The notes under the pieces were generated by a model, which saw only the letters and a program-made list of their open reading frames with translations, searched no databases and was not told the DNA's origin. Made by a program: the position numbers and the translations under genes. From Candidatus Gastranaerophilales bacterium (GTDB lineage Bacteria > Cyanobacteriota > Vampirovibrionia > Gastranaerophilales > Gastranaerophilaceae), in assembly GCA_910587055.1 (NCBI GenBank), contig CAJUKY010000008.1, positions 1-64,000 on the forward strand: a DNA stretch of 64,000 nt. The letters run 5' to 3'. Positions 43,124 through 51,435 of this stretch are shown here, in pieces. Within the stretch, counting starts at the first letter, position 1, and each line of letters begins with the position of its first letter.

Positions 43124-44023
43124 TTAAGATAATTCCAAAGCAAGCTTTATTGCTTCAATCATGCCTTGAGGGTCTGCAATGCCTTTTCCCGCTATATCGT
43201 AGGCAGTGCCTGAGGATGGTGATGTTCTTATAATTTTTAAACCGATTGTTGTGTTTACAACATGTTTAAAGCAGAGGGCTTTAACGGGGCAGAGCCCCTG
43301 ATCATGGTAGCAGGCTAAAATACAATCATAATCCTGCTTTTGATTTGTTAAATATTTTTCGCCGGCATGTGCAAAAAGCCCGTCTGCGCTCAACGGCGGG
43401 GTAATGTTTATTCCTGCAGCTTTTAATTTCTCAACGGCAGGATTCATAATTTCAATTTCTTCATATCCTAATATGCCGTTTTCTCCGGCATGGGGATTAA
43501 ATGCACACAGAGCTAATTTTGGAGATTTTATGCCGCATTTTTCAATTAAAAATTTATTTGTTCTTTCAGCTTTTTCTATGATTAAATCTTCGGTTAATTT
43601 GACATCTTTAAGTGCAAGATGGCGGGTTAAAAGAAGCACGCGCAAATCTTTTGAGATAAACATCATTTCGGCTTTAGAGCGGTCATTACCCAAAAATTCC
43701 TGCAAAATTTCAGTTTGTCCCGAATATTTATATCCTGATTTATAAAGGGCTTCTTTTGAAACGGGAGCGGTAACTATAGCTTTTATTTTACCTTCATTTG
43801 CAAGATGAGATGCGGTTTTTAGGGTTTCAAAACAAAATTTGCCGTTATCGGAAGGGTTGATTTCAATGGTTTCATATGATGTATTAAGCGAATTATTGAG
43901 GTTTTTGCCTATTATCAAAACATCATCTGCAGGCAAGCTCAATGCATTCAGGGCTTTAATTGTTATTTCTTCCCCTATGCCTTTTGTATCCCCTGTTGTG
44001 ATTGCGATTTTATTCATTTGCAT
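43124..44023 (-). CDS. PdxA2-like 4-phospho-four-carbon-acid dehydrogenase
   Basis: Belongs to the PdxA family: ITTGDTKGIGEEI at the start, metal-binding His in TRHLALKDV, NPHAGENG and CYHDQGLCPVK, and the ending SSGTAYDIAGKGIADP. The usual GHTE motif reads GQTE. Because it overlaps a DUF1537 kinase gene, it more probably acts as PdxA2, oxidising and decarboxylating 4-phospho-D-threonate or -erythronate to dihydroxyacetone phosphate, than in vitamin B6 synthesis. That assignment is from gene context. Starts at 44023 or 44017 are possible; both overlap the kinase stop. Confidence 0.85.
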   Translation of the reverse strand: MQMNKIAITTGDTKGIGEEITIKALNALSLPADDVLIIGKNLNNSLNTSYETIEINPSDNGKFCFETLKTASHLANEGKIKAIVTAPVSKEALYKSGYKYSGQTEILQEFLGNDRSKAEMMFISKDLRVLLLTRHLALKDVKLTEDLIIEKAERTNKFLIEKCGIKSPKLALCAFNPHAGENGILGYEEIEIMNPAVEKLKAAGINITPPLSADGLFAHAGEKYLTNQKQDYDCILACYHDQGLCPVKALCFKHVVNTTIGLKIIRTSPSSGTAYDIAGKGIADPQGMIEAIKLALELS

Positions 44024-45323
44024 GGTGCTCAAAATATTTAACTATATCAATCAGGGTGGATGAGGTGCCGAGGTTTCCCGATTTTGTAACGATTAATTGT
44101 GCATTTGAATCCATACAAAGGGGAATTGAAGGCAGAATGGAATCTACCACCTGCAGGTATTCGCAATTTATTGCTTTGGAACATCTATATGAAGTTTCTC
44201 CGCCGATTGTAATTAAAATAAACTGCGCGCGCTGCTTTACGGCATTTGCAAGCTGTGCAAGATAATCGGTTATTCTTGTGGCCAAATCTTCTTTTGTGAT
44301 GCCTTCATCAATGAGCCTGTTTTTTTCGGATTCGTTTGACAGCTCTTCTTCAAGATTGCAGACATGAACAGCCACAATGTTATCCTTTACAAGGTTTGAT
44401 ACAACACGCTCAATCAAGGCTTCATCAGGCGCTTTTAAGACATCATCAAGATGAAGCGGAACAAAATATGTATTTTCAATGTCTGTATCCATTTCAAGTT
44501 TTTGCATTTGAAGTGCGGTTAATGATGTGGCGGAGCCTGAAAGGATTAATTTAGGAAGATTTGGTATTTGTTTTTGAACGGGAGGCTTGATTTCGCTCAG
44601 CCATACACTGCCAAGTGCGTGGGCAAGGCCTGCAGAGCCTGCGGGAAGAATATTGTACGAGCTTTTTTGCATTGCAAGTACAATCTGTTCAAAATCAACC
44701 GTCGAAACAGCATCCATTATAATTAATTTTTTACCCGCCGAAATTAATTCGTTTAATTTAAGTGCAATGGGGCCTGCGCCTTTTGCGATTGTCTTCATTT
44801 CAATTGAGGCGACTAAATCTTTAGCGTTCTCGGATAAGCCTCTTTTTAAGATATCCGGGATATATGATTCATAAATAGGGGCTTTAGGGTCGCGCGCGGC
44901 ATCTGTTCTTTCGATGGGAATGCCCTTTAAAAGCTGATAGCCGCCTATTGTAATTCTTCCTTCCTGTACAAAAGCAGGAGCAACAATTGCCGCATCATAC
45001 CCCGTAGCTTCAAGCATGGCAAGAATTTCAACAGGGATATTTCCTCTTAATGTAGAATCAATTTTTTTATAGAAATATTCTATGCCGAATTTTTCTTTTA
45101 AAACCCTTGTTGCTTCAAATACAATTCTGCCGGCATTTTCGGGGTCGATATTTCTTGTTTCGTTACAAATTGCCCACGTTTCAACATTCAGATGGTTTTC
45201 ATTCAGCGAATTTATATCAAGGATGATTTCAGTATTTGAGCCTTTCATAAAAAATTGAAGTGCTGTATCGTTTGCGCCCGTTAAATCATCCGCAACTATC
45301 CCTATTGAATTAGAAATTAACAT
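44010..45323 (-). CDS. Four-carbon acid sugar kinase (DUF1537, DtnK/OtnK family)
   Basis: The 437-residue protein opens with GIVADDLTGANDTALQFF, the signature of this kinase family, followed by YFYKKIDSTLRGNIPVEI (substrate site) and AIVAPAFVQEGRITIGG. The C-terminal nucleotide-binding half contains ILPAGSAGLAHALG and LILSGSATSLTALQM. The family phosphorylates threonate, erythronate and related acids. With the overlapping pdxA2-like gene this forms a two-enzyme route from a C4 sugar acid to a triose phosphate. It starts one base after the ssb stop. Confidence 0.88.
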   Translation of the reverse strand: MLISNSIGIVADDLTGANDTALQFFMKGSNTEIILDINSLNENHLNVETWAICNETRNIDPENAGRIVFEATRVLKEKFGIEYFYKKIDSTLRGNIPVEILAMLEATGYDAAIVAPAFVQEGRITIGGYQLLKGIPIERTDAARDPKAPIYESYIPDILKRGLSENAKDLVASIEMKTIAKGAGPIALKLNELISAGKKLIIMDAVSTVDFEQIVLAMQKSSYNILPAGSAGLAHALGSVWLSEIKPPVQKQIPNLPKLILSGSATSLTALQMQKLEMDTDIENTYFVPLHLDDVLKAPDEALIERVVSNLVKDNIVAVHVCNLEEELSNESEKNRLIDEGITKEDLATRITDYLAQLANAVKQRAQFILITIGGETSYRCSKAINCEYLQVVDSILPSIPLCMDSNAQLIVTKSGNLGTSSTLIDIVKYFEHHANE

Positions 45324-45665
45324 TTAGGCAATTCCTTGAGCTTCATCCTTTTTAGAATTCATAAGTCTTAAATTGGTACATCTGATTAAAAATCTTTCCG
45401 CCATTTCGCCCTCGGGAGTCTGCCATTTGCTTGAAGCAACTCTTCCTTCAATGCCGACCAAACTTCCTTTTTTTACCCATTCACCCGCAATTTCAGCCTG
45501 TTTATCCCAAACTTCTATATTAAACCAGTCTGTAACCTGTTCTTTTGTTCTTGAATCCCAGCGGTTTACGGCAACAGAAAATGTGGTTCTTATTTTTCCG
45601 CTGTCATAATATTTCATCTCGGGGTCCTGTCCTACGCGCCCTACTATAACAACAGAATTTGCCAT
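45324..45665 (-). CDS. ssb: Single-stranded DNA-binding protein, short form
   Basis: An OB-fold SSB: VVIVGRVGQDPEMKY, TTFSVAVNRWDSRTKEQVTDWFNIEVWDK, and GRVASSKWQTPEGEMAERF. At 113 residues it lacks the disordered region and acidic DDDIPF-type C-terminal tip that recruits partner proteins in most bacteria; it ends KKDEAQGIA. Short SSBs of this type occur in the cyanobacterial lineage. It is the first gene of the run with the C4 sugar-acid genes. Confidence 0.9.
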   Translation of the reverse strand: MANSVVIVGRVGQDPEMKYYDSGKIRTTFSVAVNRWDSRTKEQVTDWFNIEVWDKQAEIAGEWVKKGSLVGIEGRVASSKWQTPEGEMAERFLIRCTNLRLMNSKKDEAQGIA

Positions 45666-45903
45666 TTTTATTGCCTTCCTTTTTAATTAATTTCTTTTAC
45701 GGATGATTATATTATCAAAAAGAAATTAGCGCAACTTTTCGCATATATGCTGTTATTATTTTCTTTTCGTAAAGTCTTCATTTGTTGGCGAACATATAAA
45801 GTAAACTTAGAAATTCTATTAATGTTGCCAAACTGCCATAAATTTAAATATTTAAGCTTCCCAAGATAATAAAGGCGTAGTGAATTGTACTCCAAAGTTG
45901 CGT

Positions 45904-46104
45904 TTAACGTTTTGATGGCTTTTGTGCGTAAAGAATTTCATATATTGCATCTACTTTTTTATGTACATTGCATACATATTTGCTTATGTCACCGTCGAAA
46001 TTTTCTTTTAAACATTTTTTTATAACTTTTATTGAATCAAGTAAATCCATAAAATAAAATTCCAATTCTTCCAGTTTTTCCAAATCTGACATTTTTACAG
46101 ACAT
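45904..46104 (-). CDS. Small helical protein, paralogue 1
   Basis: The 66-residue protein MSVKMSDLEKLEELEFYF... shares most of its length with the protein at 48709-48918. Common blocks are MSDLEKxEELEFYFxDLLDS, VIKKxLK and NVHKKVxAIYxILYA. Both look like a pair of amphipathic helices. No known family is recognised. AGAGG precedes the ATG. It is divergent from the small HTH gene at 46227 across two operator-like palindromes. Confidence 0.65.
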   Translation of the reverse strand: MSVKMSDLEKLEELEFYFMDLLDSIKVIKKCLKENFDGDISKYVCNVHKKVDAIYEILYAQKPSKR

Positions 46105-46140
46105 TATTAAACCTCTTTTGTATCTCTTTGTAAAGTAAAT

Positions 46141-46178
46141 TTATTTGCATATAAATAAAATTATTTGTATACGAATAA
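46141..46178. promoter_or_regulatory. Paired operator-like palindromes
   Basis: Two 18-bp near-palindromes, TTATTTGCATATAAATAA (46141-46158) and TTATTTGTATACGAATAA (46161-46178), have their centres 20 bp apart, about two helical turns. They lie between the divergent genes 45904-46104 and 46227-46436 and could bind a regulator cooperatively. Confidence 0.5.
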
Positions 46179-46226
46179 ATATTATCAAATATGGCTAAAA
46201 ATTGCAAACAATTTTAATATTACAGA

Positions 46227-46436
46227 ATGAATAGTAAAAAGTACGTAAGAGCATTTTGTAATTCCGAAGATATCAAATATGAGGATGTTGTTAGAATTTT
46301 GTCGGGTAAGACAAACAAGAACTATACTTATCAATCTTTACAAGGTAAGTTAACCAGAAATACTTTTACATACGAAGAAGCCTGTATTTTGGCAGATGCT
46401 TTGGGGTATGATTTAATTCCCGTTAAAAGAAAATAG
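46227..46436 (+). CDS. Small HTH-like regulator (DUF6471-like), paralogue
   Basis: The 69-residue protein (IKYEDVVRILSGKTNKNYTYQSLQGKLTRNTFTYEEACILADALG) is homologous to the 68-residue protein at 41278-41484 and shows the same compact helical layout. No Shine-Dalgarno is seen; a TAATAT box lies 6 nt before the ATG but the -35 is poor. It is convergent with the diguanylate cyclase gene (2-nt gap) and divergent from the small helical protein. Confidence 0.6.
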   Translation: MNSKKYVRAFCNSEDIKYEDVVRILSGKTNKNYTYQSLQGKLTRNTFTYEEACILADALGYDLIPVKRK

Positions 46437-46438
46437 TC

Positions 46439-48250
46439 CTACTCTGTCGGGGTGTCTTCAGGGGCATCCGATATCACTTGATTTCGGCCGTTTCTTTTTG
46501 CAACATAAAGACATTTATCAGCATATTCTATTAATTTTTCCGTTGTATCACCGTTTTCAGGCATGGATGCAACGCCGAGGCTTATTGTAACATGGGTCCA
46601 ATCGCCCGTTGCAAGTTCAAATTCTTTATTTCTAACGGCTTCGCAGATTTTTATTGCTGTTTTTACCGCATCTTCCTTGTTTGTATTTGTTAAAATAACA
46701 GACATTTCTTCGCCGCCGTATCTGCAAGGGATATCGGTTGAGCGGATATTTCTTTTAATGGTTTGGGCTACCTGTCTTAAAACAGCATCGCCTGATTGGT
46801 GCCCGTAGGTATCGTTGAATTTTTTAAAGAAATCAATATCTACCATTATTAAAGAAAATACACCGTTATATCTTTTGGCCGTTTGAATATTATTTGTCAT
46901 CTGCTCCTGAAAATATCTGTGGTTATACATTTCAGTGAGTCCGTCCGTTACGGCAAGTTTGTATGTATGTTCATAATCGCGCGATGTTATTAAATATTTT
47001 ACGATATAGGCTATTGCAAAGGTTAAAATGCTTAATACGAATGGTGCTGTCAAATTTACCCATATATTAAATGCGCCCATTAATAAAATTGAAATTATAA
47101 AATATCCTGCCTGTAGTGCAAAAAACAATAAAACGGATTTTAGCGGCGCTTTAAATTTCATAACCCCGAAACCCGTTAAAACAGCCATCAAAAGGGCTAT
47201 AAATATATTAAAAAATATACCTGTTTTTTTAATAAAATTATTATCAAGAAGGTTATTTAAAAATGTTGCCTGTACTTCAACACCGGGGAACATATAAGAA
47301 ACAGGAGTGCTTTTAATATCAGAAAGGCTGTTTGCCGTAACACCTATAAAAATAATTTTGTTTTTGAAATTATCGTCTAAAAATTTTCTGTCATTTTTTT
47401 CTGCGGCATTTACAACTTTCCATAAAGGAACATAATTAAAACTCCATTCAGGACCATACCAGTTTAAAATAACTTTTCCTTCTTTTGTCAGAGGAAGGGT
47501 ATGGTTTTTATCAAAAACAATTTCACCGTTTGAATTCATTGTGAAGGTATTATTGTCAATATTTAAATAATCAAGTCCCGCAAGGATTGTAAGGTGTTTA
47601 TAATAAGCGCCGTCATAGTATGAAAACGGAGGCATTGTTCTTATGATGCCGTCTTTATCTCTTTGAACATTTATTAAACCTATGTTTTTTGTGCCGTTTA
47701 AAATTTCATCAATGATGGGGCGGCAGTTTGAATATGATAAATCAGGGTTTTGTTTAATTAAAAAATCATTTTTAATTGAATTTTGAAGTGTGCGCGGTAA
47801 TTTTGGCGGAATTCTTACTTCTGAAGGGTAATTATCAAGATTCATTGAAACATAAACGTTTTTATTATTGTTTACGGCATTGATAAGCTCTAAATCCGAA
47901 TTGCCGTCAGAAATATATCTTTTTAAGAATAAAAGGTCAAAAATCATCATACCGGGTTTTGACGGTTCTAAATTTGTAATCAAATTTGCCCAGAAGACTC
48001 TCGGTGCAGGCCAGCTTCCGTATTTATCTATAATATATTCATAGCTTGCATCGTTTACATCGACAATTACAATTTTATCGGATGTTTTTTTATGCTTTGA
48101 TACGATATTCTGCCTTAAATCAAAGGTTGTATTTTCGATTTTATTTAAAAAATCTCTTGTTAAGGGGATTGAAATTAAATACAAAAACACCCCTAATATT
48201 AAAAGGGATGCTGAAATATAGGCAAATTTTATCCAGAGTTTCTTATTCAT
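46439..48250 (-). CDS. CHASE2-domain diguanylate cyclase
   Basis: Membrane sensor that should make cyclic di-GMP. An N-terminal membrane helix (about 10-30) is followed by a periplasmic CHASE2 sensory domain (about 35-330). Three further helices (about 338-420) and a GGDEF domain (about 430-595) complete it. The active-site loop reads GGEEM (512-516) instead of GGEEF, while NDTYGHQSGDAVLR and the inhibitory RxxD site (RSTD) are intact, so activity is likely. Length 603. The start overlaps the stop of the 61-residue gene upstream. Confidence 0.92.
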   Translation of the reverse strand: MNKKLWIKFAYISASLLILGVFLYLISIPLTRDFLNKIENTTFDLRQNIVSKHKKTSDKIVIVDVNDASYEYIIDKYGSWPAPRVFWANLITNLEPSKPGMMIFDLLFLKRYISDGNSDLELINAVNNNKNVYVSMNLDNYPSEVRIPPKLPRTLQNSIKNDFLIKQNPDLSYSNCRPIIDEILNGTKNIGLINVQRDKDGIIRTMPPFSYYDGAYYKHLTILAGLDYLNIDNNTFTMNSNGEIVFDKNHTLPLTKEGKVILNWYGPEWSFNYVPLWKVVNAAEKNDRKFLDDNFKNKIIFIGVTANSLSDIKSTPVSYMFPGVEVQATFLNNLLDNNFIKKTGIFFNIFIALLMAVLTGFGVMKFKAPLKSVLLFFALQAGYFIISILLMGAFNIWVNLTAPFVLSILTFAIAYIVKYLITSRDYEHTYKLAVTDGLTEMYNHRYFQEQMTNNIQTAKRYNGVFSLIMVDIDFFKKFNDTYGHQSGDAVLRQVAQTIKRNIRSTDIPCRYGGEEMSVILTNTNKEDAVKTAIKICEAVRNKEFELATGDWTHVTISLGVASMPENGDTTEKLIEYADKCLYVAKRNGRNQVISDAPEDTPTE

Positions 48251-48428
48251 AAACTATATTATAGTTTGAAAATTCCATTTCATCAATGATATCAAAAACA
48301 GGGTTTACATTATGAAATTCAATTTTTATATTATGGCGGTGCAAAAAATCCATAAGGCAATTTTCGGTTTCAAATGCCGGATTTGTTGATGAAAGATAAT
48401 TCAAAAGACATTTTTCGTTTGTGTTCAT
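48243..48428 (-). CDS. Small protein coupled to the diguanylate cyclase
   Basis: The 61-residue frame (MNTNEKCLLNYLSSTNPAFE...) overlaps the diguanylate cyclase ATG by 8 nt, which argues for a real coupled gene. No domain is recognised. It has acidic and aromatic residues and no membrane segment. There is no clear Shine-Dalgarno before its ATG. Confidence 0.5.
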   Translation of the reverse strand: MNTNEKCLLNYLSSTNPAFETENCLMDFLHRHNIKIEFHNVNPVFDIIDEMEFSNYNIVYE

Positions 48429-48553
48429 AGGTTAATTGTCTTATATTTTTTAAAATTAAAAATCAACCGTTTAGAATAATTTTAACTGTATTTTTTAAGC
48501 TGAATGGAGGATATTTGGGAGGTAATTATTTTTTATTTTTTAAATTTATTCGG

Positions 48554-48690
48554 ATTTTCTTGTAATAAAATATTTTACAAACAGGACGCGGGATTCGCCC
48601 GGTCATTATTTTACTAAGAAGTTCATAATTAGTTTTGCGACGCGAATTTTTAACGATCCTTTTTTGTAAAATATTTTATTACAAGAAAAT
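48554..48690. repeat. Long-stem palindromic element, copy A
   Basis: Perfect 28-bp inverted repeats (48554-48581 and 48663-48690) enclose 81 nt. Inside the outer stem, AGGA/TCCT pair (48583-48586 with 48657-48660). After an internal loop, ATTCGC (48593-48598) pairs with GCGAAT (48642-48647). The internal-loop sequences (GGACGCGGGA on the left, TTTTTAACGATCC on the right) match copy B at 56919-57034, but both stems differ in sequence while staying paired. It lies between two leftward genes. It may be a structured RNA, a hairpin-forming mobile element or a processing/terminator element. Confidence 0.75.
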
Positions 48691-48708
48691 AACAGCATTT
48701 GCGAAACG

Positions 48709-48918
48709 TTAATGTTTCGGTACATCTCTTGCGTATAGAATCTTATAAATTGCATTTACTTTTTTGTGCACATTGTTTGCATATCGGCTGATGTCGATAC
48801 TGTTACTGCGATAGTTGTCTTTTAAAGCCTTTTTTATAACTCTTATTGAATCAAGCAAATCAGTAAAATAGAATTCCAGCTCTTCGATTTTTTCAAGGTC
48901 AGACATTTCTTTTTGCAT
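48709..48918 (-). CDS. Small helical protein, paralogue 2
   Basis: The 69-residue protein (MQKEMSDLEKIEELEFYF...) is a close paralogue of 45904-46104. I start at 48918, where AAAAGGA precedes the ATG, not 20 codons earlier. It again lies divergent from an HTH gene (49092) and is followed by palindromic element A. Function unknown. Confidence 0.65.
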   Translation of the reverse strand: MQKEMSDLEKIEELEFYFTDLLDSIRVIKKALKDNYRSNSIDISRYANNVHKKVNAIYKILYARDVPKH

Positions 48919-49003
48919 AAAAAATCCTTTTAACTGTATATGCGGATTAAGAAAAACAGCGATAGTTTTTTTGAACATTACCGTATATAAATTGCAGCAT
49001 TAA

Positions 49004-49035
49004 AATTCCACATTGTAAATAAAAAATGTGGAATT
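49004..49035. promoter_or_regulatory. Inverted repeat between divergent genes
   Basis: An 11-bp perfect inverted repeat (AATTCCACATT / AATGTGGAATT) with a 10-nt spacer lies between the small helical protein gene and the HTH gene. It is an operator candidate; a hairpin role is less likely because it has no T-run. Confidence 0.5.
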
Positions 49036-49091
49036 AAAAGTTGTTTTGTTATTTGGCTCAAAAAGATATTATTAAACAAGTACGAGGAAAT

Positions 49092-49427
49092 ATGACGGAT
49101 ATTGAAACACAGTTTGGTAAAAATATAAAACGACTTAGAAAAATAAAAAAACTAAGTCAGGAACACATGGCTGAATTGGTTGATATTGAAAGAAATTCTT
49201 TGAGCAAAATAGAAAACGGCAAGTGTTTTGTTTCATCTGCTGTTTTATCAAAAATCACGGCAGCACTTGATGTTGAAACCTATGAATTATTTCTTTCGGA
49301 TATTGATAAACCGGCTGATTTTATATATTACGAAAAACTTCTGGAAAATTTGAAGTCAAGCAAGATAAAAAACAATCCGAATGCTATTAAAATTCTTTAT
49401 GAATTAACAAAAGAATTTATAAAATAA
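49092..49427 (+). CDS. Xre-family HTH regulator, tandem copy 1
   Basis: The 111-residue protein has an N-terminal Cro/C1 helix-turn-helix (KNIKRLRKIKKLSQEHMAELVDIERNSLSKIENG) and a C-terminal helical region (YEKLLENLKSSKIKNNPNAIKILYELTKEF). I start at MTDIETQFGKN, with GAGGAAAT upstream. It is 45 nt before a homologue of the same length (49473-49808); the two are tandem duplicates with divergent C-termini. Confidence 0.8.
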   Translation: MTDIETQFGKNIKRLRKIKKLSQEHMAELVDIERNSLSKIENGKCFVSSAVLSKITAALDVETYELFLSDIDKPADFIYYEKLLENLKSSKIKNNPNAIKILYELTKEFIK

Positions 49428-49472
49428 TGTATTATTTAGTTAATATAAATAAACGTATATCATAGCTATATT

Positions 49473-49808
49473 ATGTTGAGTTCAAAAGAAAAAATAGGCA
49501 GAAATATTAAAAAACTGCGTGTGCTTAAAAATATAAGCCAGGAAAAACTTGCTGAATTACTTGGAATATCTACACCTGCCATAAGTAATATTGAAAACGG
49601 AAAAACTTTAACTTCGCTTCAAACACTTGAAAATATGGCTGCAGCTCTTGGCGTTCAATTATATGAATTGTTTTTATTTAATAATGAAATTAAAGAAGAT
49701 ATTCTTTTTAAAAAATTATCTGAAAATATAGAAAAACCTGAAATTAAAAATAATGCCGAGAAGCTTCTGATTTTATACCGGATTTCGGAAAACCTTTTAA
49801 ATGATTAA
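49473..49808 (+). CDS. Xre-family HTH regulator, tandem copy 2
   Basis: Also 111 residues, with the helix-turn-helix RNIKKLRVLKNISQEKLAELLGISTPAISNIENGKT and a C-terminal helix ending LLILYRISENLLND. It resembles copy 1 in length, HTH and the LYELFL segment that follows. No Shine-Dalgarno is seen before the ATG. It may heterodimerise with copy 1 (inference). Confidence 0.8.
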   Translation: MLSSKEKIGRNIKKLRVLKNISQEKLAELLGISTPAISNIENGKTLTSLQTLENMAAALGVQLYELFLFNNEIKEDILFKKLSENIEKPEIKNNAEKLLILYRISENLLND

Positions 49809-49898
49809 GGTTTTGTATGAATTGGCAAAAGAATTTATAAAATAACGCTAGGTTATAAATAACCAAAGGAAATGTGACAAAGAAAAAACTGTTTTTTC

Positions 49899-49943
49899 TG
49901 GATTGCCGCAGTCGTTAACACTCCTTCGCAATGACAAAATCCA
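49899..49943. repeat. Dispersed palindromic repeat of the GGATTGC...GCAATGAC type
   Basis: A 45-nt imperfect palindrome: TGGATTGCCGC at the left and TTCGCAATGAC then AATCCA at the right. The ends TGGATT/AATCCA and ATTGC/GCAAT pair. Repeats of this consensus are known from many unrelated bacterial genomes. Here it lies in the intergenic gap between the HTH pair and the LCP gene, next to an A/T hairpin (49884-49897). A single copy is seen in this window. Confidence 0.6.
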
Positions 49944-50005
49944 ATATTGTTAATATGAGGCTTGTTTTATGCAAATTGAAATTAAAACAATGTCAAATAA
50001 GACCT

Positions 50006-51304
50006 TTATGAGCCTGCAAGGACAATGGTGAAATCTCTTGCGGCTTTATTTAACCCGATCGGGTCATAAACGGTCTGTTTATTTTTCATCTCAGGAACGT
50101 TTTTCTTTATGCCGACAATAACATCATTCGGCAAATCAAGATTATGTATTGCAATATGGTCATGTCCCAATTTTGCTGCCGATTTCATATTAACTTTCAT
50201 TCCGATATTTTCAAGTGATTGTTTTATATCAATTGCTTTTGATTCCATATCGGGCGTGTATAAAATACCGACAGAAACGGGACCGTCCAGAGCTTTCGGC
50301 TTATCTCTGTAAACAAGTCTGTTTATAATATCCTGAGTTTTTTCAGGGTCTAGAATCCAGTAGCTTATACTTCCTCTTTGAGACGGGGAACCCGGAAGAG
50401 TTGCAACCTGAACCGTTGTCATATCAATGCTTTTAGCTAAAGCTGCATATTGAGATAATTCATAAACCGATAAATCCGTCAAAATATATTTTGGCATTAC
50501 CTTTAATACTTCAGGAATTTTTACAAGAACCTGCGGATCTTTCATCCTTGCGCCCAGCGCATTAAAGAACCACTGCTGGCGTCTTATTCTTCCTATATCG
50601 CCGAGCGCATCTTTTCTAAAGCGCATATAGCCTTCGGCTTCTTTACCTGTTAAAACCCTGTCGCCTTTGGGCAAATTGATATGAAGATTACCCGTTGAAT
50701 CGTTATAATACATATCTTTTTCAATATAGATAGGAAGGCCACCTATTGTATCTATAAATTTAACCAGCCCCTGATTTGATAAAACGATATAGTGGTGTAC
50801 GCGGACTCCGAACGTTTCTTCAACTGTTTTTACCGTTAAATTAATACCCCCGTATGCAAAGGCGTGGTTAATTTTATCGGGTTTTGCCCTGTCTGCAATG
50901 TAAACCTTGCTGTCTCTCGGGATTGAAATTACATTAACATTTTTTCCATGTGGGGCAATGCTTACAAGAAGCATGGCATCCGAACGGTTTCCTTTGAAAG
51001 GGTCGCCTTCACTTTTTGCGACATCTACACCCATAACAAGAATGTTTTGTCTTTTTGGAGAAAATGGAAGAGAAAATTCTATTCTTTTGTCAGGGTCTGC
51101 AACCGTTTGTGCCAGTGAGCCGACATCTGTAAAGAAATTTGCAACTTCACTTCTATACAGAACAACCGCAATAACAGCAAGAATTAAAAAGCTTCCGAAG
51201 AAGGATTTAAAAAAACTTCCTGCTACATTTTGATTTGATGTTCTCCTCCTAACCGGTTTTATTGCCGGCCGGTATGCGTTTTTTGGATCATATAACCGAT
51301 TCAT
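50006..51304 (-). CDS. LytR-CpsA-Psr (LCP) family protein with LytR_C domain
   Basis: LCP enzymes transfer polyprenyl-linked glycans to cell-wall or related acceptors. A cytoplasmic basic N-terminus and one membrane helix (about 32-50) precede the LCP domain (about 85-260: ILVMGVD, RSDAMLLVSI, VISIPRDSKVYI, KINHAFAYGG, GYMRFRKDALGDIGRIRRQQ), with the conserved Arg/Asp residues present. The C-terminal 90 residues form a LytR_C domain (VSVGILYTPDMESKAIDIKQ). Length 432. It is monocistronic and divergent from the TPR gene. Confidence 0.92.
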   Translation of the reverse strand: MNRLYDPKNAYRPAIKPVRRRTSNQNVAGSFFKSFFGSFLILAVIAVVLYRSEVANFFTDVGSLAQTVADPDKRIEFSLPFSPKRQNILVMGVDVAKSEGDPFKGNRSDAMLLVSIAPHGKNVNVISIPRDSKVYIADRAKPDKINHAFAYGGINLTVKTVEETFGVRVHHYIVLSNQGLVKFIDTIGGLPIYIEKDMYYNDSTGNLHINLPKGDRVLTGKEAEGYMRFRKDALGDIGRIRRQQWFFNALGARMKDPQVLVKIPEVLKVMPKYILTDLSVYELSQYAALAKSIDMTTVQVATLPGSPSQRGSISYWILDPEKTQDIINRLVYRDKPKALDGPVSVGILYTPDMESKAIDIKQSLENIGMKVNMKSAAKLGHDHIAIHNLDLPNDVIVGIKKNVPEMKNKQTVYDPIGLNKAARDFTIVLAGS

Positions 51305-51435
51305 GAATTCATTACTCTTGTTTTTAAATTAAAAACGTAATCATTATCAAAAAAATTATACTTTAAAAATAATCAGTTGCAAAACAAATTAATTAAATGT
51401 TACCATTTTACATGGGAAATAAAAGGATTTTTTAA

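Noticed and set aside
43124..44023. Naming the gene pdxA for vitamin B6 synthesis
   Set aside because: It overlaps a DUF1537 kinase, the hallmark of the PdxA2 sugar-acid pathway, so the B6 role is not supported by context.
45707..45895. 62-codon minus-strand frame
   Set aside because: AT-rich, no ribosome site, no family features, and it looks like intergenic noise downstream of the small helical protein. A stretch GCTGTTATTATTTTC here resembles the flank of palindromic element A, but no core or second arm is present.
48554..48690. Integron attC site or retron msr-msd
   Set aside because: The paired R boxes (RYYYAAC and GTTRRRY) are not both present, and no integrase or reverse transcriptase gene is in the window.
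49884..49897. A/T hairpin AAAAAAC-T-GTTTTTT as a terminator
   Set aside because: The stem has almost no GC and a one-base loop, and it adjoins the dispersed repeat; not convincing on its own.
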